Below are positions 28,597-38,316 of a stretch of 64,000 bases of DNA, piece after piece. A program made the translations under genes and the position numbers. The notes under the pieces are model-generated. The model was not told where the DNA came from. It did not search any database and saw only the letters and a program-made list of their open reading frames with translations. This DNA is from a bacterium. GTDB lineage: Bacteria > SAR324 > XYD2-FULL-50-16. Position 1 is the stretch's first letter. Each line of letters starts with the position of its first letter. Location of the stretch: assembly GCA_024275165.1 (NCBI GenBank), contig JAJRZQ010000037.1:140961-204960 (forward strand), read 5' to 3'.

Positions 28597-29907
28597 ATGA
28601 CCAATCCCCTCTTTCGAAAAACAATTCTGTTGGCATTATGCTGTTTATTTGTCTCCCTATCTTTTTTAGGATCCTATACCTTAGGCGGTGGCGACATGAA
28701 GTACTGGATTTCATGGATTGTGAATGCAGAACAACAAGGAATTCAGTTAGGTTACGCAGAAAACGGGGATTTTTACCCTCCTTTAGCATTAATATTCTTA
28801 AGTGCCTCCTACGATGTTTTTATGGCTTTCTTTGGCGGGCATTTTAATGGAGATTGGTATTTTCAACCGGAACTGTCGGAATATTTTTTATCCGTAAAAT
28901 TATTGATCTCCCTCTTTTTAACTGCTACTATCACAATTTTTTATCTAATATCTAGAAATTTATTCCTTTCAACTTTATTGTTCATATTTTTGTTTTTCAA
29001 TTCTGTTTTAGTGGGGTTGATCGATATTTTATTTGCGCCTTTTTTCATTTTAAGCCTCTGGGCGTTACGAGAAAATCGCCATATTATATTTGCCCTATTC
29101 TTTACCATGGCTATGTTCGTCAAATGGCAACCCCTTATCACCCTACCCTTCTGCCTGTTTTATATAATAAATAAAAACAAACCAATTTGGTGGCAAGTCA
29201 ATCCTAAAGTAACTCTGCAAATCTTTTTGACTGCTCTGTCGACATTTTTAATGATATTTCTGTTTTTTGGAATGCCAATGGTCAACTCATTTTTAAACGC
29301 CACGCACGATAATTTTATTAGCGGAAATGCCTTAAATTTCAATTGGGTATTTACCTGGTTTTTGCGAAAATATCACCCCCACCTATTCGGCGGACTCACG
29401 CAAAATGGGGAGAAAATCGAATATATCAGAACGCATTGGAGCTTGATCTATACAGGAATCGCTATTTTTTATGCTTCTTATGCCGTCACATTTTTGCGTT
29501 TTATAAAAAAAGAAAAAACTTTTACATCCTTTTTAACCTATACCGGAGTCGGATATTTATTATATGTTACTTTTAACATAGGGGTGCATGAAAACCATAT
29601 TTTTTTAGCCGTCATTTTGTTTGGGCTGCTCGCAGGGGAAGACCAAAAACAAACTTGGATGTTTGTAACGGTCGGAATGTTACAGGTAAGTAACCTGCTC
29701 TTGTTCATTGGAATCCATTTATCTTTTTTCAATCTATCCACCTCTTTTGTGATTGACCGGATCCTTTGGAAAGCGGACATATCCTTATATATAGCTTTGT
29801 CAGGTCTATTTTTAGTAGGTTTTCTTTTTTTCAAAACCCACCCTGAGCGACAAAAGTTGTCGGAACAAGCAAAGCCTTTACCCACTAAGCATGATCTACT
29901 CTCTTGA
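28597..29907 (+). CDS. GT87-like polytopic membrane glycosyltransferase
   Basis: This 436-residue protein has about 11 membrane segments. The first loop reads GGGDMKYWISWIVNAEQQG and then NGDFYPPLALIFLS, which matches GT87/DUF2029-type mannosyltransferases that use polyprenyl-phosphate sugars (Asp in GGGDMKYW, then YPPLA). The first 280 residues fit best. It lies 44 bases after the stand-alone module protein at 27410 on the same strand, so the two are probably co-transcribed. The sugar transferred is unknown. Confidence 0.75.
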   Translation: MTNPLFRKTILLALCCLFVSLSFLGSYTLGGGDMKYWISWIVNAEQQGIQLGYAENGDFYPPLALIFLSASYDVFMAFFGGHFNGDWYFQPELSEYFLSVKLLISLFLTATITIFYLISRNLFLSTLLFIFLFFNSVLVGLIDILFAPFFILSLWALRENRHIIFALFFTMAMFVKWQPLITLPFCLFYIINKNKPIWWQVNPKVTLQIFLTALSTFLMIFLFFGMPMVNSFLNATHDNFISGNALNFNWVFTWFLRKYHPHLFGGLTQNGEKIEYIRTHWSLIYTGIAIFYASYAVTFLRFIKKEKTFTSFLTYTGVGYLLYVTFNIGVHENHIFLAVILFGLLAGEDQKQTWMFVTVGMLQVSNLLLFIGIHLSFFNLSTSFVIDRILWKADISLYIALSGLFLVGFLFFKTHPERQKLSEQAKPLPTKHDLLS

Positions 29908-30029
29908 GTCAAAAATATGATTCGATTTATCTGAGTTTAATTGGGAAGCTAGGCAAATTGCTTGCCTATGCCCCTAGGAAATAACATCTGAAGCGGTTAG
30001 AAATGAAATACCGAACTAGAGCGAAAGAG

Positions 30030-30791
30030 TTATTTTTCAGCAATGACTGTAATCACATCTTTTAAGTTTTTATAAATTTTTATTTTACCTATCTTTGTCC
30101 CTTCAAGTGCTTCAAACAATTTAAACATTTTACTCCCTTGAATTCCCTGCGATAGTCTTTGAAAAATCGTACTAAAAAAAATCACATGCCCAAAATGGTG
30201 AACATCTAGATTGTGAAATGAATTTTTCTCTAAGGCCATCCTTAAAGAAGATCGACTAAAATAGGATAGGTGTTCAGGGGGAATAATAGCATAGAAATTT
30301 TTCCCCGACAACTTGGCAAACAAACAAGAACTGTCATGCACCTTAACAATGATGATGCCTCCAGGCTTTAAGAGACTATAGCATTTCTTCAGCGCGGCCA
30401 TGGGGTCTCGCATGTGATCGAGTACATCTTGCAAGGCGATGCAATCGAAGAGTACCCCTTCTGGGGGATTGTAATGTTCAAAGGAACCTTCAAAAATATG
30501 GTCTCCATATTTTTCCTTTGCAAGCTTCGAATAAATCGGTGAAAGTTCAATTCCGTAGACCTCGTAGTCCGTCATTACATCGAGAAAATATCCCGCACTG
30601 CAACCCACATCTAAAAGATTGCCGCCACTAACTCGAGCCTTAATTAGATCTCGAAGTTTATAATAATAGTTTAAATTCGCTAAATTCTCCTCATTGAGAT
30701 AAACACCCGCTTCATCAGCGCTTTTGTTTTCATCTTGATAAGAATAAAAATAATTGATTTCTTCTTCGCTGACCTGCTCTTGTACAAACAA
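30030..30791 (-). CDS. Class I SAM-dependent methyltransferase, N-terminal zinc ribbon without a standard start
   Basis: From the first usual start codon (TTG at 30791) the protein has 253 residues with the SAM motif NLLDVGCSAGYFLDVM and the later FDCIALQDVLDHMRDP, followed by LKPGGIIIVKV. The same frame stays open upstream to 30953 and encodes SHCIICSSDS and IGQCQSCKHLFVQ, a four-cysteine zinc ribbon that this methyltransferase family normally has. No ATG, GTG or TTG occurs in that upstream part. So the true start is either non-standard or has been lost. It would methylate a sugar or sugar nucleotide in the locus; the substrate is unknown. Confidence 0.78.
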   Translation of the reverse strand: MFVQEQVSEEEINYFYSYQDENKSADEAGVYLNEENLANLNYYYKLRDLIKARVSGGNLLDVGCSAGYFLDVMTDYEVYGIELSPIYSKLAKEKYGDHIFEGSFEHYNPPEGVLFDCIALQDVLDHMRDPMAALKKCYSLLKPGGIIIVKVHDSSCLFAKLSGKNFYAIIPPEHLSYFSRSSLRMALEKNSFHNLDVHHFGHVIFFSTIFQRLSQGIQGSKMFKLFEALEGTKIGKIKIYKNLKDVITVIAEK

Positions 30792-31140
30792 ATGTTTGCA
30801 GGATTGGCACTGGCCGATTTTGTACCCTTTAACCGTAAATTTGTATTTTAAACTGTCACTACTACAAATAATACAATGACTGTATTCCGGTCTTGCTACC
30901 GCTTTGGTTTGCGCTTTGTCATATACTCCCTTAAAACCTTTGCCTATACCAACTCATTGTAAGTTGTGCTGTCAAAAGAATGTTTATTTATTAAAATCAG
31001 AATGCTCAATCAAATTAATTTTTTTTGGTTTTATGCCAAACAAACCGACAGCCCCTTTCTGCGCAGGTGCTCTTTAAGTACAAAAAACCTTTAAGTTACC
31101 CTGGACTGTTACTAGCCTAGGTCACCCCAGATTTAAACGG

Positions 31141-32163
31141 TTACCATCCTAGATCATTTAGGAGGTTGTAAGATTGGCACATTTCAGGTGCCGCAGTCTT
31201 TGGATTGATTAAATTTGTGCGTAGATCGACCAAAGTTGAATGATTGTATAATAGTTCTGGTTCAGTATCAAATAAGTTACTATAATTCCCTTCTAGCTTT
31301 TCTTCAGTGCCGCAACATAATGTCATCTTACCTTGCATATCGCAATTGATTCTTTGCCACAACTGCACACAGCGTTTTTCAACATTTTCTGTTTGCACGA
31401 TTTCTGGCCAAAGACAAAAATTTGGAATTTCTTTATCTAGCCTTGTTCGCAAGTTGATATAGTCTTGGTTGTAATCATCCACCAATTCCTCAAGGCTTGG
31501 ATCTACGCCCATAGGCCGGTAATTCCAAAAGCGGTAACTTAAACTCCCTGATTGGTGGAAAAACTTTACCGTTTCTAGTATTTCATCCGCTTGATTTTCT
31601 AACATACTTTTGGTGAGAACCATGCTCATATGAACAGGAAAAATACTATTAATCTTTTGGATATTCTTTTTTAAATGATCCATATTTTCGTCGTAGACCG
31701 AAATACTAATTCGACTTACTCCCGCATTTTTCAGCGCCTCGATTTTTTCTGCTAAGGAGATTCCATTGGTGGTGACATTGGTCAAATGACCGTTCTTGGA
31801 TAAAAATTCAATAATTTGCACAAAATCTTTAACTAGCAAGGGTTCGCCACCGAGTAGGTCAATCAAAACGCAGTTTTTAAAGAGGGGATTTTTCATAATC
31901 TGCTTTATCTTTTCAAGGGTCGCTTCATTTGTCGCTATATTTTTTCGCCCCTCCTTCATTACATTTTCGGCACTGCAATATTGGCATTTCAAATTGCACC
32001 GAGGCGTTAAAAAAATAGACCCGATCTGAGGGGTATATTTTTTTAAGGGAATGTAGGCCCGCCGACCATACAAACGGTAGTTAAAATAGTTCAATACCTT
32101 TGGTGCAGTGTTGAGAAAATTGATCCTACGAATCATTTCGAAATAATATGAAAACTTAGACAT
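31141..32163 (-). CDS. Radical SAM / SPASM-type protein
   Basis: This 340-residue protein carries the radical SAM cluster motif C-N-L-K-C-Q-Y-C (CX3CX2C) and the GGEPLL segment, then VTTNGISL. Cysteines near the C-terminus (RCVQLW, INCDMQG, TLCCG, MCQSYN) are arranged like an auxiliary SPASM cluster domain. I prefer the ATG at 32163 because AAGGTGA precedes it at good spacing; an earlier ATG at 32202 has none. It lies upstream of the methyltransferase on the same strand. Radical SAM proteins in surface-glycan loci can modify sugars or anchor peptides, but no specific reaction can be assigned. Confidence 0.82.
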   Translation of the reverse strand: MSKFSYYFEMIRRINFLNTAPKVLNYFNYRLYGRRAYIPLKKYTPQIGSIFLTPRCNLKCQYCSAENVMKEGRKNIATNEATLEKIKQIMKNPLFKNCVLIDLLGGEPLLVKDFVQIIEFLSKNGHLTNVTTNGISLAEKIEALKNAGVSRISISVYDENMDHLKKNIQKINSIFPVHMSMVLTKSMLENQADEILETVKFFHQSGSLSYRFWNYRPMGVDPSLEELVDDYNQDYINLRTRLDKEIPNFCLWPEIVQTENVEKRCVQLWQRINCDMQGKMTLCCGTEEKLEGNYSNLFDTEPELLYNHSTLVDLRTNLINPKTAAPEMCQSYNLLNDLGW

Positions 32164-32202
32164 TAAAGTCACCTTGAAAGCTGTGCCAAATCTGCTTGAC
32201 AT

Positions 32203-32666
32203 CGGCTGTTATTACATTTTTAAGTAGATACATCAAAAAAACCAGAATGCCCTACAATCTGCTGGAATTAAAGAATAAATAACACCCCCCCGTTTCATCC
32301 CTGTTTTTCTCGCTGATCGTAATTCACCGGAGTTAGGGTCGTTTCCCTTACCCTAGGCGGATTCATCCTCTTTTTCTAAATCTCTGATACCTGCGACTTC
32401 GCTTGAAAAAGAGAAGGTGCTTTTCTACCTTGCTTCCCTCTTGCGATTACATGGCTAATTAAAGCTTTTTCTTTGGAGTCAAGTTGAGTTTTAACCACAT
32501 CTATGCCGGTGGCGTCCGTGTCATATTCCCGCAGTTTAGACAATTAATAATTGTTTTTAAATCTCCGGCTTCTATGGATGCCCTTTGCCACAAAGAAAGC
32601 ATTTTGGATAATCTGTCATTAACTTACCTCAAGGATGTGGGTGGTGGATGAAACAATCCTTTTTGC
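32203..32666. other. Intergenic region with a possible small remnant
   Basis: About 460 bases lie between the manC and radical SAM genes. A run of seven C is at about 32285-32291. A 55-codon minus-strand open frame (32376-32543, TTG start) encodes LREYDTDATGIDVV followed by a basic tail. It weakly resembles the DTDA region of some DDE transposases and may be a transposase scrap, but this is uncertain. Nothing else stood out. Confidence 0.35.
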
Positions 32667-34076
32667 TTACACCTCGTTAGAGCGGTTAAAGTCATCTTGC
32701 AGCCGCTCAATATCATCCTCGCCTAAGTACTTCCCCTGCTGCACCTCAATAATCTCTAAGGGAAGTTTTCCCCGATTTTCTAAGCGATGCACTGCTGTTT
32801 GAGGGATAAAGACCGATTCGTTTTCCGCTAAAAAAAGGGTTTCTTGGTTCCTGGTGACCACCGCCGCCCCTTGAGTGACAATCCAATGCTCGGCACGGTT
32901 AAAATGACGCTGCAAAGAAAGGCGTTTTCCAGGGGTGACCCGAATGCTTTTGATCTTGATTCCCGGTTGCTCAAAGAGAATTTGATAGGTGCCCCAGGGC
33001 CGCAACACCTTGGTATGGTGACGGAATTCAACTCGATTATCTTGTTTTAGCTGATCCACCAACTGCTTGACCTCTTGGGCACGGCTCATATCGCAAACCA
33101 ACAGGGCATCATCGGTTTCTACGATAATCATATTTTTAAGCCCCAACCCGGCGATCAGCCGCTTTTGGCCCAAGATCAAACAATTTTCACTATCACGAAG
33201 AATTACATTTCCCTGCGAAACATTGCCTTGAGGGTCTTTGGGCCTGATTTGATAAATACTCTCCCAACTGCCTAAATCGCTCCATTGTAAATCAAAGGTC
33301 ACGGTAGCGACCCGTTGGGATTTTTCCAAGATAGCGTAGTCAATGGAATTCGCTTGAACCTGATTGTAGCATTGGGCAATATCAAGGTTGTAGTTGGGAC
33401 CCTTGCCTTGGGGGAAAAAACACTGATACAATTCCCCGCAGTAACTTTGAAACTCCTCTAAAAGAACGCGCGGAGTAGAAAGAAAAATTCCCGCGTTCCA
33501 GCTGTAGCTACCCTCTTTTAAATAAGCGACCGCCTGTACAAGGTCGGGTTTTTCATGAAAAGCGGCAACCTTATTACCTATTTCCAAAGCTTCCCCAGCC
33601 TTGATATAGCCATAACCCGTCTCAGGCCGATCCGGCTTAACCCCAAAAGTGACCAGCCAGCCTTGATTGGCGAGCTTTTCCCCCTGGCGCAGATAGGCTA
33701 AAAAAGCTTCTTCTGGCTGAATCAGGTGGTCTGCCGGGGCGATCAGCACAGGTTTATCGTAGTCTTCTTCCTTAATCTGCGAAAGAGCCCAAAGAATCGC
33801 CGGTGCCGTGTTCATTCCCTTGGGCTCTAAAAGGATGTTTTTTTCAGGTAAGGTCAGCTGAATTTGTTCTAATTGCTGGTGAATCTCTAAATCATGATTC
33901 TTTGAACCAACGATGTAGGTCAGGCCTGGCTCCATCAGGGGCTCCATCCGGCGAAAAGTCTCTTGAAACAAAGATTCTTCTGTATCTCCCAAACTAAGAA
34001 ATTGTTTCGGGGATAGGGTTCGGCTCATGGGCCATAAACGGCTACCCGAGCCCCCGGCGATAAGAATAACGATCAT
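32667..34076 (-). CDS. manC: Mannose-1-phosphate guanylyltransferase / mannose-6-phosphate isomerase (bifunctional type)
   Basis: This 469-residue enzyme makes GDP-mannose. The N-terminal nucleotidyltransferase domain begins ILIAGGSGSRLWPMSR, has the FHEKPD motif and SWNAGIFL. The C-terminal cupin of about 110 residues contains RVTPGKRLSLQRHFNRAEHW, the isomerase half seen in ManC/CpsB/RfbM. Length agrees with the bifunctional family. GDP-mannose is the feed for Gmd and Fcl at 18.5-20.5 kb. No phosphomannomutase gene is visible in this window. It is transcribed away from gmhA. Confidence 0.95.
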   Translation of the reverse strand: MIVILIAGGSGSRLWPMSRTLSPKQFLSLGDTEESLFQETFRRMEPLMEPGLTYIVGSKNHDLEIHQQLEQIQLTLPEKNILLEPKGMNTAPAILWALSQIKEEDYDKPVLIAPADHLIQPEEAFLAYLRQGEKLANQGWLVTFGVKPDRPETGYGYIKAGEALEIGNKVAAFHEKPDLVQAVAYLKEGSYSWNAGIFLSTPRVLLEEFQSYCGELYQCFFPQGKGPNYNLDIAQCYNQVQANSIDYAILEKSQRVATVTFDLQWSDLGSWESIYQIRPKDPQGNVSQGNVILRDSENCLILGQKRLIAGLGLKNMIIVETDDALLVCDMSRAQEVKQLVDQLKQDNRVEFRHHTKVLRPWGTYQILFEQPGIKIKSIRVTPGKRLSLQRHFNRAEHWIVTQGAAVVTRNQETLFLAENESVFIPQTAVHRLENRGKLPLEIIEVQQGKYLGEDDIERLQDDFNRSNEV

Positions 34077-34231
34077 AAACTTCCAAAGAAAAATAAAGAT
34101 TGACTATCAGTTTCACTCAAATCCAGAGATTTGGTCAAGGAAAGGGCAGTAGTAAGGCTAAAGAAAGTAAATCGACAAAATTCCTCTTCTCGGTTAGATT
34201 AAGGGATAAAAACAGTTTCATTGACCCAATT

Positions 34232-34813
34232 ATGTTTAATATCCAGCAATATTTTCAAGAGAGCCTCGCGGTAAAAAACCGTTTTTTTGCCAACCCCAAC
34301 TTAATGGAAACTTTGCGACAAGCTTGTCAACTTTGCGCAAATACCTACCAACAAGGCGGCAAACTCCTCCTTGCCGGCAATGGTGGCAGCGCCGCCGACG
34401 CGCAGCATATTGCAGCCGAACTGGTCAGCCGTTTTCTCTATGATCGCCCTGGCCTGCCCGCCATCGCCTTAACGACCGACACCTCGATTTTAACCGCCGT
34501 GGGAAATGACTATGGTTATGAAGCCATTTTCTCCAGACAAGTTGAGGCCTTAGGCCAGGCAGGCGATGTCTTCCTCGCTATTTCCACCTCGGGCCATTCA
34601 CCCAACATCTTAAAAGCGCTCCATGTAGCCCATGCTAAAGGCTTAAAAACCATCGGTTTAAGTGGGGAGAACCCCTCTCCCATGCAAGAAAGTTGTGACC
34701 TCCTCCTCCAAGTCCCCTCAACCACCACCTCTTGGATTCAAGAAGTCCATATCATGATCGGGCATATTCTTTGCGCTTATGTGGAAACGGAACTCTTTCC
34801 GAAAACAGATTAG
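34232..34813 (+). CDS. gmhA: Sedoheptulose-7-phosphate isomerase (phosphoheptose isomerase)
   Basis: This 193-residue SIS-domain enzyme converts sedoheptulose 7-phosphate to glycero-manno-heptose 7-phosphate for the LPS heptoses. It has LLAGNGGSAADAQHIAAEL, the AISTSGHSPNIL phosphate loop and the C-terminal VHIMIGHILCAYVE. I use the ATG at 34232, which gives the usual GmhA length; the open frame extends 44 codons upstream with no family similarity. It overlaps the convergent galE stop by four bases. Confidence 0.93.
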   Translation: MFNIQQYFQESLAVKNRFFANPNLMETLRQACQLCANTYQQGGKLLLAGNGGSAADAQHIAAELVSRFLYDRPGLPAIALTTDTSILTAVGNDYGYEAIFSRQVEALGQAGDVFLAISTSGHSPNILKALHVAHAKGLKTIGLSGENPSPMQESCDLLLQVPSTTTSWIQEVHIMIGHILCAYVETELFPKTD

Positions 34814-35796
34814 CTTTGAGCCTGATTCGCCAAATAGGCCTTCCAAGTGGAGGAAAGAATCGGCTCTAAAGCACTAAATTTTGGCACCCAACCCAGTTTT
34901 TCTTGGGCCAAGGCATAATCGGCCAACACACTGCAAGGGTCTCCCTCGCGGCGACCTACGACCTTATAGGGAACCTTTTTCCCAGAAATTTGCTCTGCTT
35001 CTTGAATGATTTCCAAAACCGTATGGGCCGCCCCCGTGCCCAGGTTGACCGTCAGGTTCTCCCCCCCTTGATTTAAATGCCCTGCCGCCAATCGGTGCGC
35101 CCTGGCCAAGTCCGTGACATGGATATAATCTCGCTCCCCAGTGCCATCTTTGGTATTATAGTCCTGGCCAAAAACCCGCAACTCGTCGCGTTCCCCCAGC
35201 AAGGCCTCCATCACAAGGGGGATCAAATTAGCGGGGTTCTGCTCCAATCCGGTAATCCGCCCTCTCAAGTCGTAACCAGCCGCGTTGAAATAGCGCAACA
35301 CCACAAACCGCAAGCCCTTCAGCTGAGCAAACCAAGCGAGGTTCTGCTCAAAACTCAGTTTCGTATAGCCATAATAGTTCATGGGGTTTGTTGGATGCCC
35401 TTCATCCAAGGGGAGGTATTGAGGGTTGCCGTACACCGCCGCAGTGGAAGAAAAAATTAGGTTTTTGCTCGGACTTTGGGCCATTTCTTCCAACAAAACC
35501 TGCCCTCCCCCCAGGTTTTGCTGGCAGTAAAGCTCCGGCTTTACCATGGACTCCCCTGCCGCCTTTTTGGCGGCCAGATACACTACGCTTTGATACCCCT
35601 CTCGCAAAAGTTCTTGTAATAACGCACGATCCAACAAATCCCCTTCCACAAAGCGAGCCTGAGGGTGCAAATTTTGTCGCAAACCACTACTGAGGTTATC
35701 CAAGATGGTGACCCGCCAACCTTGATCTATTAGCTCAAAGACCACATGGCTGCCAATATAGCCTGCGCCCCCAATGACTAAAACATTTTTTTCCAT
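34810..35796 (-). CDS. galE: UDP-glucose 4-epimerase
   Basis: This 328-residue extended SDR enzyme interconverts UDP-glucose and UDP-galactose. It has VIGGAGYIGSHVV, VTILDNLSSG, the FSSTAAVYGNPQ motif and the catalytic YGYTK, then FNAAGYD and GTGERDYIHVTDLA, all typical of GalE. The ribosome site GAGGG lies six bases before the ATG. It is divergent from the glycosyltransferase at 36000 and convergent with gmhA. Confidence 0.93.
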   Translation of the reverse strand: MEKNVLVIGGAGYIGSHVVFELIDQGWRVTILDNLSSGLRQNLHPQARFVEGDLLDRALLQELLREGYQSVVYLAAKKAAGESMVKPELYCQQNLGGGQVLLEEMAQSPSKNLIFSSTAAVYGNPQYLPLDEGHPTNPMNYYGYTKLSFEQNLAWFAQLKGLRFVVLRYFNAAGYDLRGRITGLEQNPANLIPLVMEALLGERDELRVFGQDYNTKDGTGERDYIHVTDLARAHRLAAGHLNQGGENLTVNLGTGAAHTVLEIIQEAEQISGKKVPYKVVGRREGDPCSVLADYALAQEKLGWVPKFSALEPILSSTWKAYLANQAQS

Positions 35797-35999
35797 TTTT
35801 TACCCTCGCAATTTCCCCTGCTTGTATCATTCATGCCCCGCTCCGTCTAGCAGCCCCTGGCAGGAAAAAGCCACACTTTTGCTTGACGGAGGCGAGAGAT
35901 AAAAGAAATTATCAAGCTCAAGTTCTACCTACTGGCAGCTTTTTACCCACTACCCATCAACAAGCGATTTCTTTTCACAATACCTTGGCCAGCCTGCCC

Positions 36000-36986
36000 A
36001 TGAATCACCCAAATATCGCTATTCTTCTCGCCGCTTACAATGGGGGGCGCTATCTAACCGAGCAGGTTGAGTCCATTTTAGCCCAAAGCTATCCTGATTT
36101 TACCCTACATCTTTTTGATGACGCCAGTAGCGACAACACCCCGAAGCTCTGCCAAGCGTTGGCGGCAAAAGACCCCCGAATTCAAAGCCACCGCAACCCC
36201 GTAAACTTAGGCATCATCGCAAACATCTCCCAGGCCTTAGAGCAGGTAAAAGCGGATATCTACTTGCTGGCGGATCAAGACGACATTTGGGAACCGCATA
36301 AGCTGAGCCACCTGCTCAAGCTGCTAAAGCCAAAAGAAATCATCATGGCCTTTAGCGACCTGGCTTTAATTGATGCCCAAGGACAAGAAATCGGGCCTTC
36401 CTTCTGGGCAAGTCAAGGCATCGACCCCGACTGGGGAACCCAGCCCGAAGTATTAGCCCTCCGCGCCACTGTTACCGGCTGCGCTATGGCTTTTAAAAAA
36501 CGCTTACTTGAAATCGCCTTGCCCATTCCCTCTCAAGCAAGCATGCATGATCAATGGCTCGCTTTTTTTGCCGCCTACCTCAGCCAGGTGACCTATAGTA
36601 AGCAACCGCTGGTACGCTATCGCCAACATGGCGGAAACCTCATCGGCGCTTTGGAGGGGCCCAAAGCCCAGCGAGAAAAGCGCTACCAAGACTTCGTCGG
36701 CTATAGCCAATTTCACAAAAAGAAATGGAGCGATTTTCTCGCAGTGAAGGAGCAACTCCAATTATATGCGCAACGATTGAGCGAACAGGGACATGAAATT
36801 CCCTCTTACCTGCAACGGGATCTGGATTTTTACCATGCCTTAGTGGAACGGCAATGGTTGAAGGGATTAAAACTGGCTATGTTTGGCCAGCACAAAACAG
36901 GGCACAGCTTTTTTCGCACCTGGCTGACCGCCTTCACCTTTCCCCTGCTCTACTTTTTTGTGCTTAAAAGAAACTCAAAAGCTTAA
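36000..36986 (+). CDS. Family 2 glycosyltransferase, rhamnosyltransferase-like
   Basis: With the ATG at 36000 this is a 328-residue GT-A enzyme beginning IAILLAAYNGGRYLTEQVESI. LFDDASSDNT and the metal motif LADQDDIWEPHK follow. The DQDDIW signature is common in RfbF/RfbG-type rhamnosyltransferases. The frame is open upstream to a TTG at 35883, but those 39 codons lack family similarity. Its 3' end overlaps the next, convergent gene by 23 bases. Confidence 0.82.
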   Translation: MNHPNIAILLAAYNGGRYLTEQVESILAQSYPDFTLHLFDDASSDNTPKLCQALAAKDPRIQSHRNPVNLGIIANISQALEQVKADIYLLADQDDIWEPHKLSHLLKLLKPKEIIMAFSDLALIDAQGQEIGPSFWASQGIDPDWGTQPEVLALRATVTGCAMAFKKRLLEIALPIPSQASMHDQWLAFFAAYLSQVTYSKQPLVRYRQHGGNLIGALEGPKAQREKRYQDFVGYSQFHKKKWSDFLAVKEQLQLYAQRLSEQGHEIPSYLQRDLDFYHALVERQWLKGLKLAMFGQHKTGHSFFRTWLTAFTFPLLYFFVLKRNSKA

Positions 36987-37965
36987 CGGCGCCGCGAATA
37001 GAAAGATCTAAAAGACTTCCCCCCGCTTTGCCGAGGCGGCATAGCCCCTGTAAGGCTAAAGCGGGTGCCCCTTGACTATAGGCAGGCAGCCACTGACCTA
37101 AGAGTTTGATCTTCTGATCCGCTGCCGCCCTGTTACCTGTTTTTAAGTCCAAGGCGATTTCAGGGAGCAGGGTTTGGGCTAAAAGGCGCAAATCAACCGC
37201 TTCATCTTCCTTAACCCAGCCTTTGTTTTGCCCCTCTTGGTGAGCCCAAACCAAAAGATCATGCTCTTCATAAAAGCGACTGCAATCATTCCCCGCCTTG
37301 ACCGAGGCGTTTTCCCCATGACGGCGATAACGAAAAAGCACCTGATCGGTAGCGGCAATGGAATAGCCCGCCAAAAGCGCCCGAAACCAATATTCCCAAT
37401 CGAGCGCAAGGCCCAAATTGGCGTTGAAATAGCCCACCTGCTGAACCAATTGCGTGCGATAAATCACACTGGGACAGCAGAAATAATTTCCCCCCTGCAA
37501 AAGCCGGTATTCTTCTTTTAAAGGGCGGGTATACTGGCCGGGTTGAAAAAAGCGTTTTTTCTTAAACGCTTCCTGAGGCGAATTAAAAACTCGGCTCCGC
37601 GCGTCAATGGCCTTTGCGGGGCAGTGCCCCAAGGCCGCTTGCGGAAAGGCATCCATCAATGCGACCATCTCCGCAAAATAGTCAGGCTCTAATTCATCGT
37701 CACAGTGCGTTAAGGTAAAATAAGGGGTTTTCACCTGGGCAAAGGCCCGATTCCAGGCCTGGGCAATCCCTCCATTGGGAAAGGGAAGGATCTCTAAAGG
37801 CAGACGCGACAAAAAGCCCTCCGCTATTTTTAAAGAATCGTCGGTAGAGCCATCATCGGCCAAAAGCACCACAAAATCCTTGTAGCTTTGCCCTTCCAAA
37901 CTTTCTAGTATCTTGGCCAAAAAAGGGGCCCCATTATAGTTCGGGATAAAGCAAGTAACCTGCAT
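36964..37965 (-). CDS. Family 2 glycosyltransferase
   Basis: This 333-residue enzyme starts VTCFIPNYNGAPFLAKILESL and has LADDGSTDDS, the metal motif THCDDELEPDY and the helper segment FCCPSVIYRTQLVQQVGYF. The C-terminal 80 residues are helical and may bind the membrane. It leads a minus-strand set with the DUF2304-like gene (four-base gap upstream), a DPM1-like synthase, a flippase-like gene and a large membrane protein. The donor sugar is not evident. Confidence 0.82.
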   Translation of the reverse strand: MQVTCFIPNYNGAPFLAKILESLEGQSYKDFVVLLADDGSTDDSLKIAEGFLSRLPLEILPFPNGGIAQAWNRAFAQVKTPYFTLTHCDDELEPDYFAEMVALMDAFPQAALGHCPAKAIDARSRVFNSPQEAFKKKRFFQPGQYTRPLKEEYRLLQGGNYFCCPSVIYRTQLVQQVGYFNANLGLALDWEYWFRALLAGYSIAATDQVLFRYRRHGENASVKAGNDCSRFYEEHDLLVWAHQEGQNKGWVKEDEAVDLRLLAQTLLPEIALDLKTGNRAAADQKIKLLGQWLPAYSQGAPALALQGLCRLGKAGGSLLDLSIRGAVKLLSFF

Positions 37966-37969
37966 GGGG

Positions 37970-38314
37970 CTATTTCTTACCAGAATGAGTCAAACGATAT
38001 TCCATAATGGCCATTTGTCGGGTCAACTCGGTAATCGTAATACTCGAGCGAATATGCTTCAGCCGCTGGTTAAAGGCATGGTAAAACAAAACAGCAATGC
38101 CAACATAAACAATCAGGTCAACCCCCCGTTGGATCCCCATCCATTGGGCAAGATGAACGGTGATATCTGGATAAACCACCACCACTAAGGCTAGAGTCCA
38201 AAAACCTAGCCGAAAGAGCAACTCCGTAAAATGGATCTTCCCTCGCAACTTTTTTTTGCTCAGAGCAATCAAGTAAATCAGGTAAAAAAGCGCGAAAAAG
38301 AGTTGAAACAGCAT
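37970..38314 (-). CDS. Small membrane protein, DUF2304-like
   Basis: This 114-residue protein has three hydrophobic segments (LFFALFYLIYLIAL, FWTLALVVVVYP, YVGIAVLFYHAF) and a charged helical tail with ITITELTRQMAIMEY. That layout is typical of DUF2304 proteins, which are regularly encoded beside DPM1-like glycosyltransferases, as here (two-base gap). A partner or membrane-anchor role for the synthase is inferred from this association. Confidence 0.75.
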   Translation of the reverse strand: MLFQLFFALFYLIYLIALSKKKLRGKIHFTELLFRLGFWTLALVVVVYPDITVHLAQWMGIQRGVDLIVYVGIAVLFYHAFNQRLKHIRSSITITELTRQMAIMEYRLTHSGKK

Positions 38315-38316
38315 GG

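Noticed and set aside
29949-29967. TAGGCAA/TTGCCTA hairpin as a terminator between convergent genes
   Set aside because: The stem is short and no T tract follows on either strand.
32285-32291. C7 tract as a phase-variation switch of the radical SAM gene
   Set aside because: The tract is intergenic, about 80 bases upstream of the first start codon, and no promoter spacing argument could be made.
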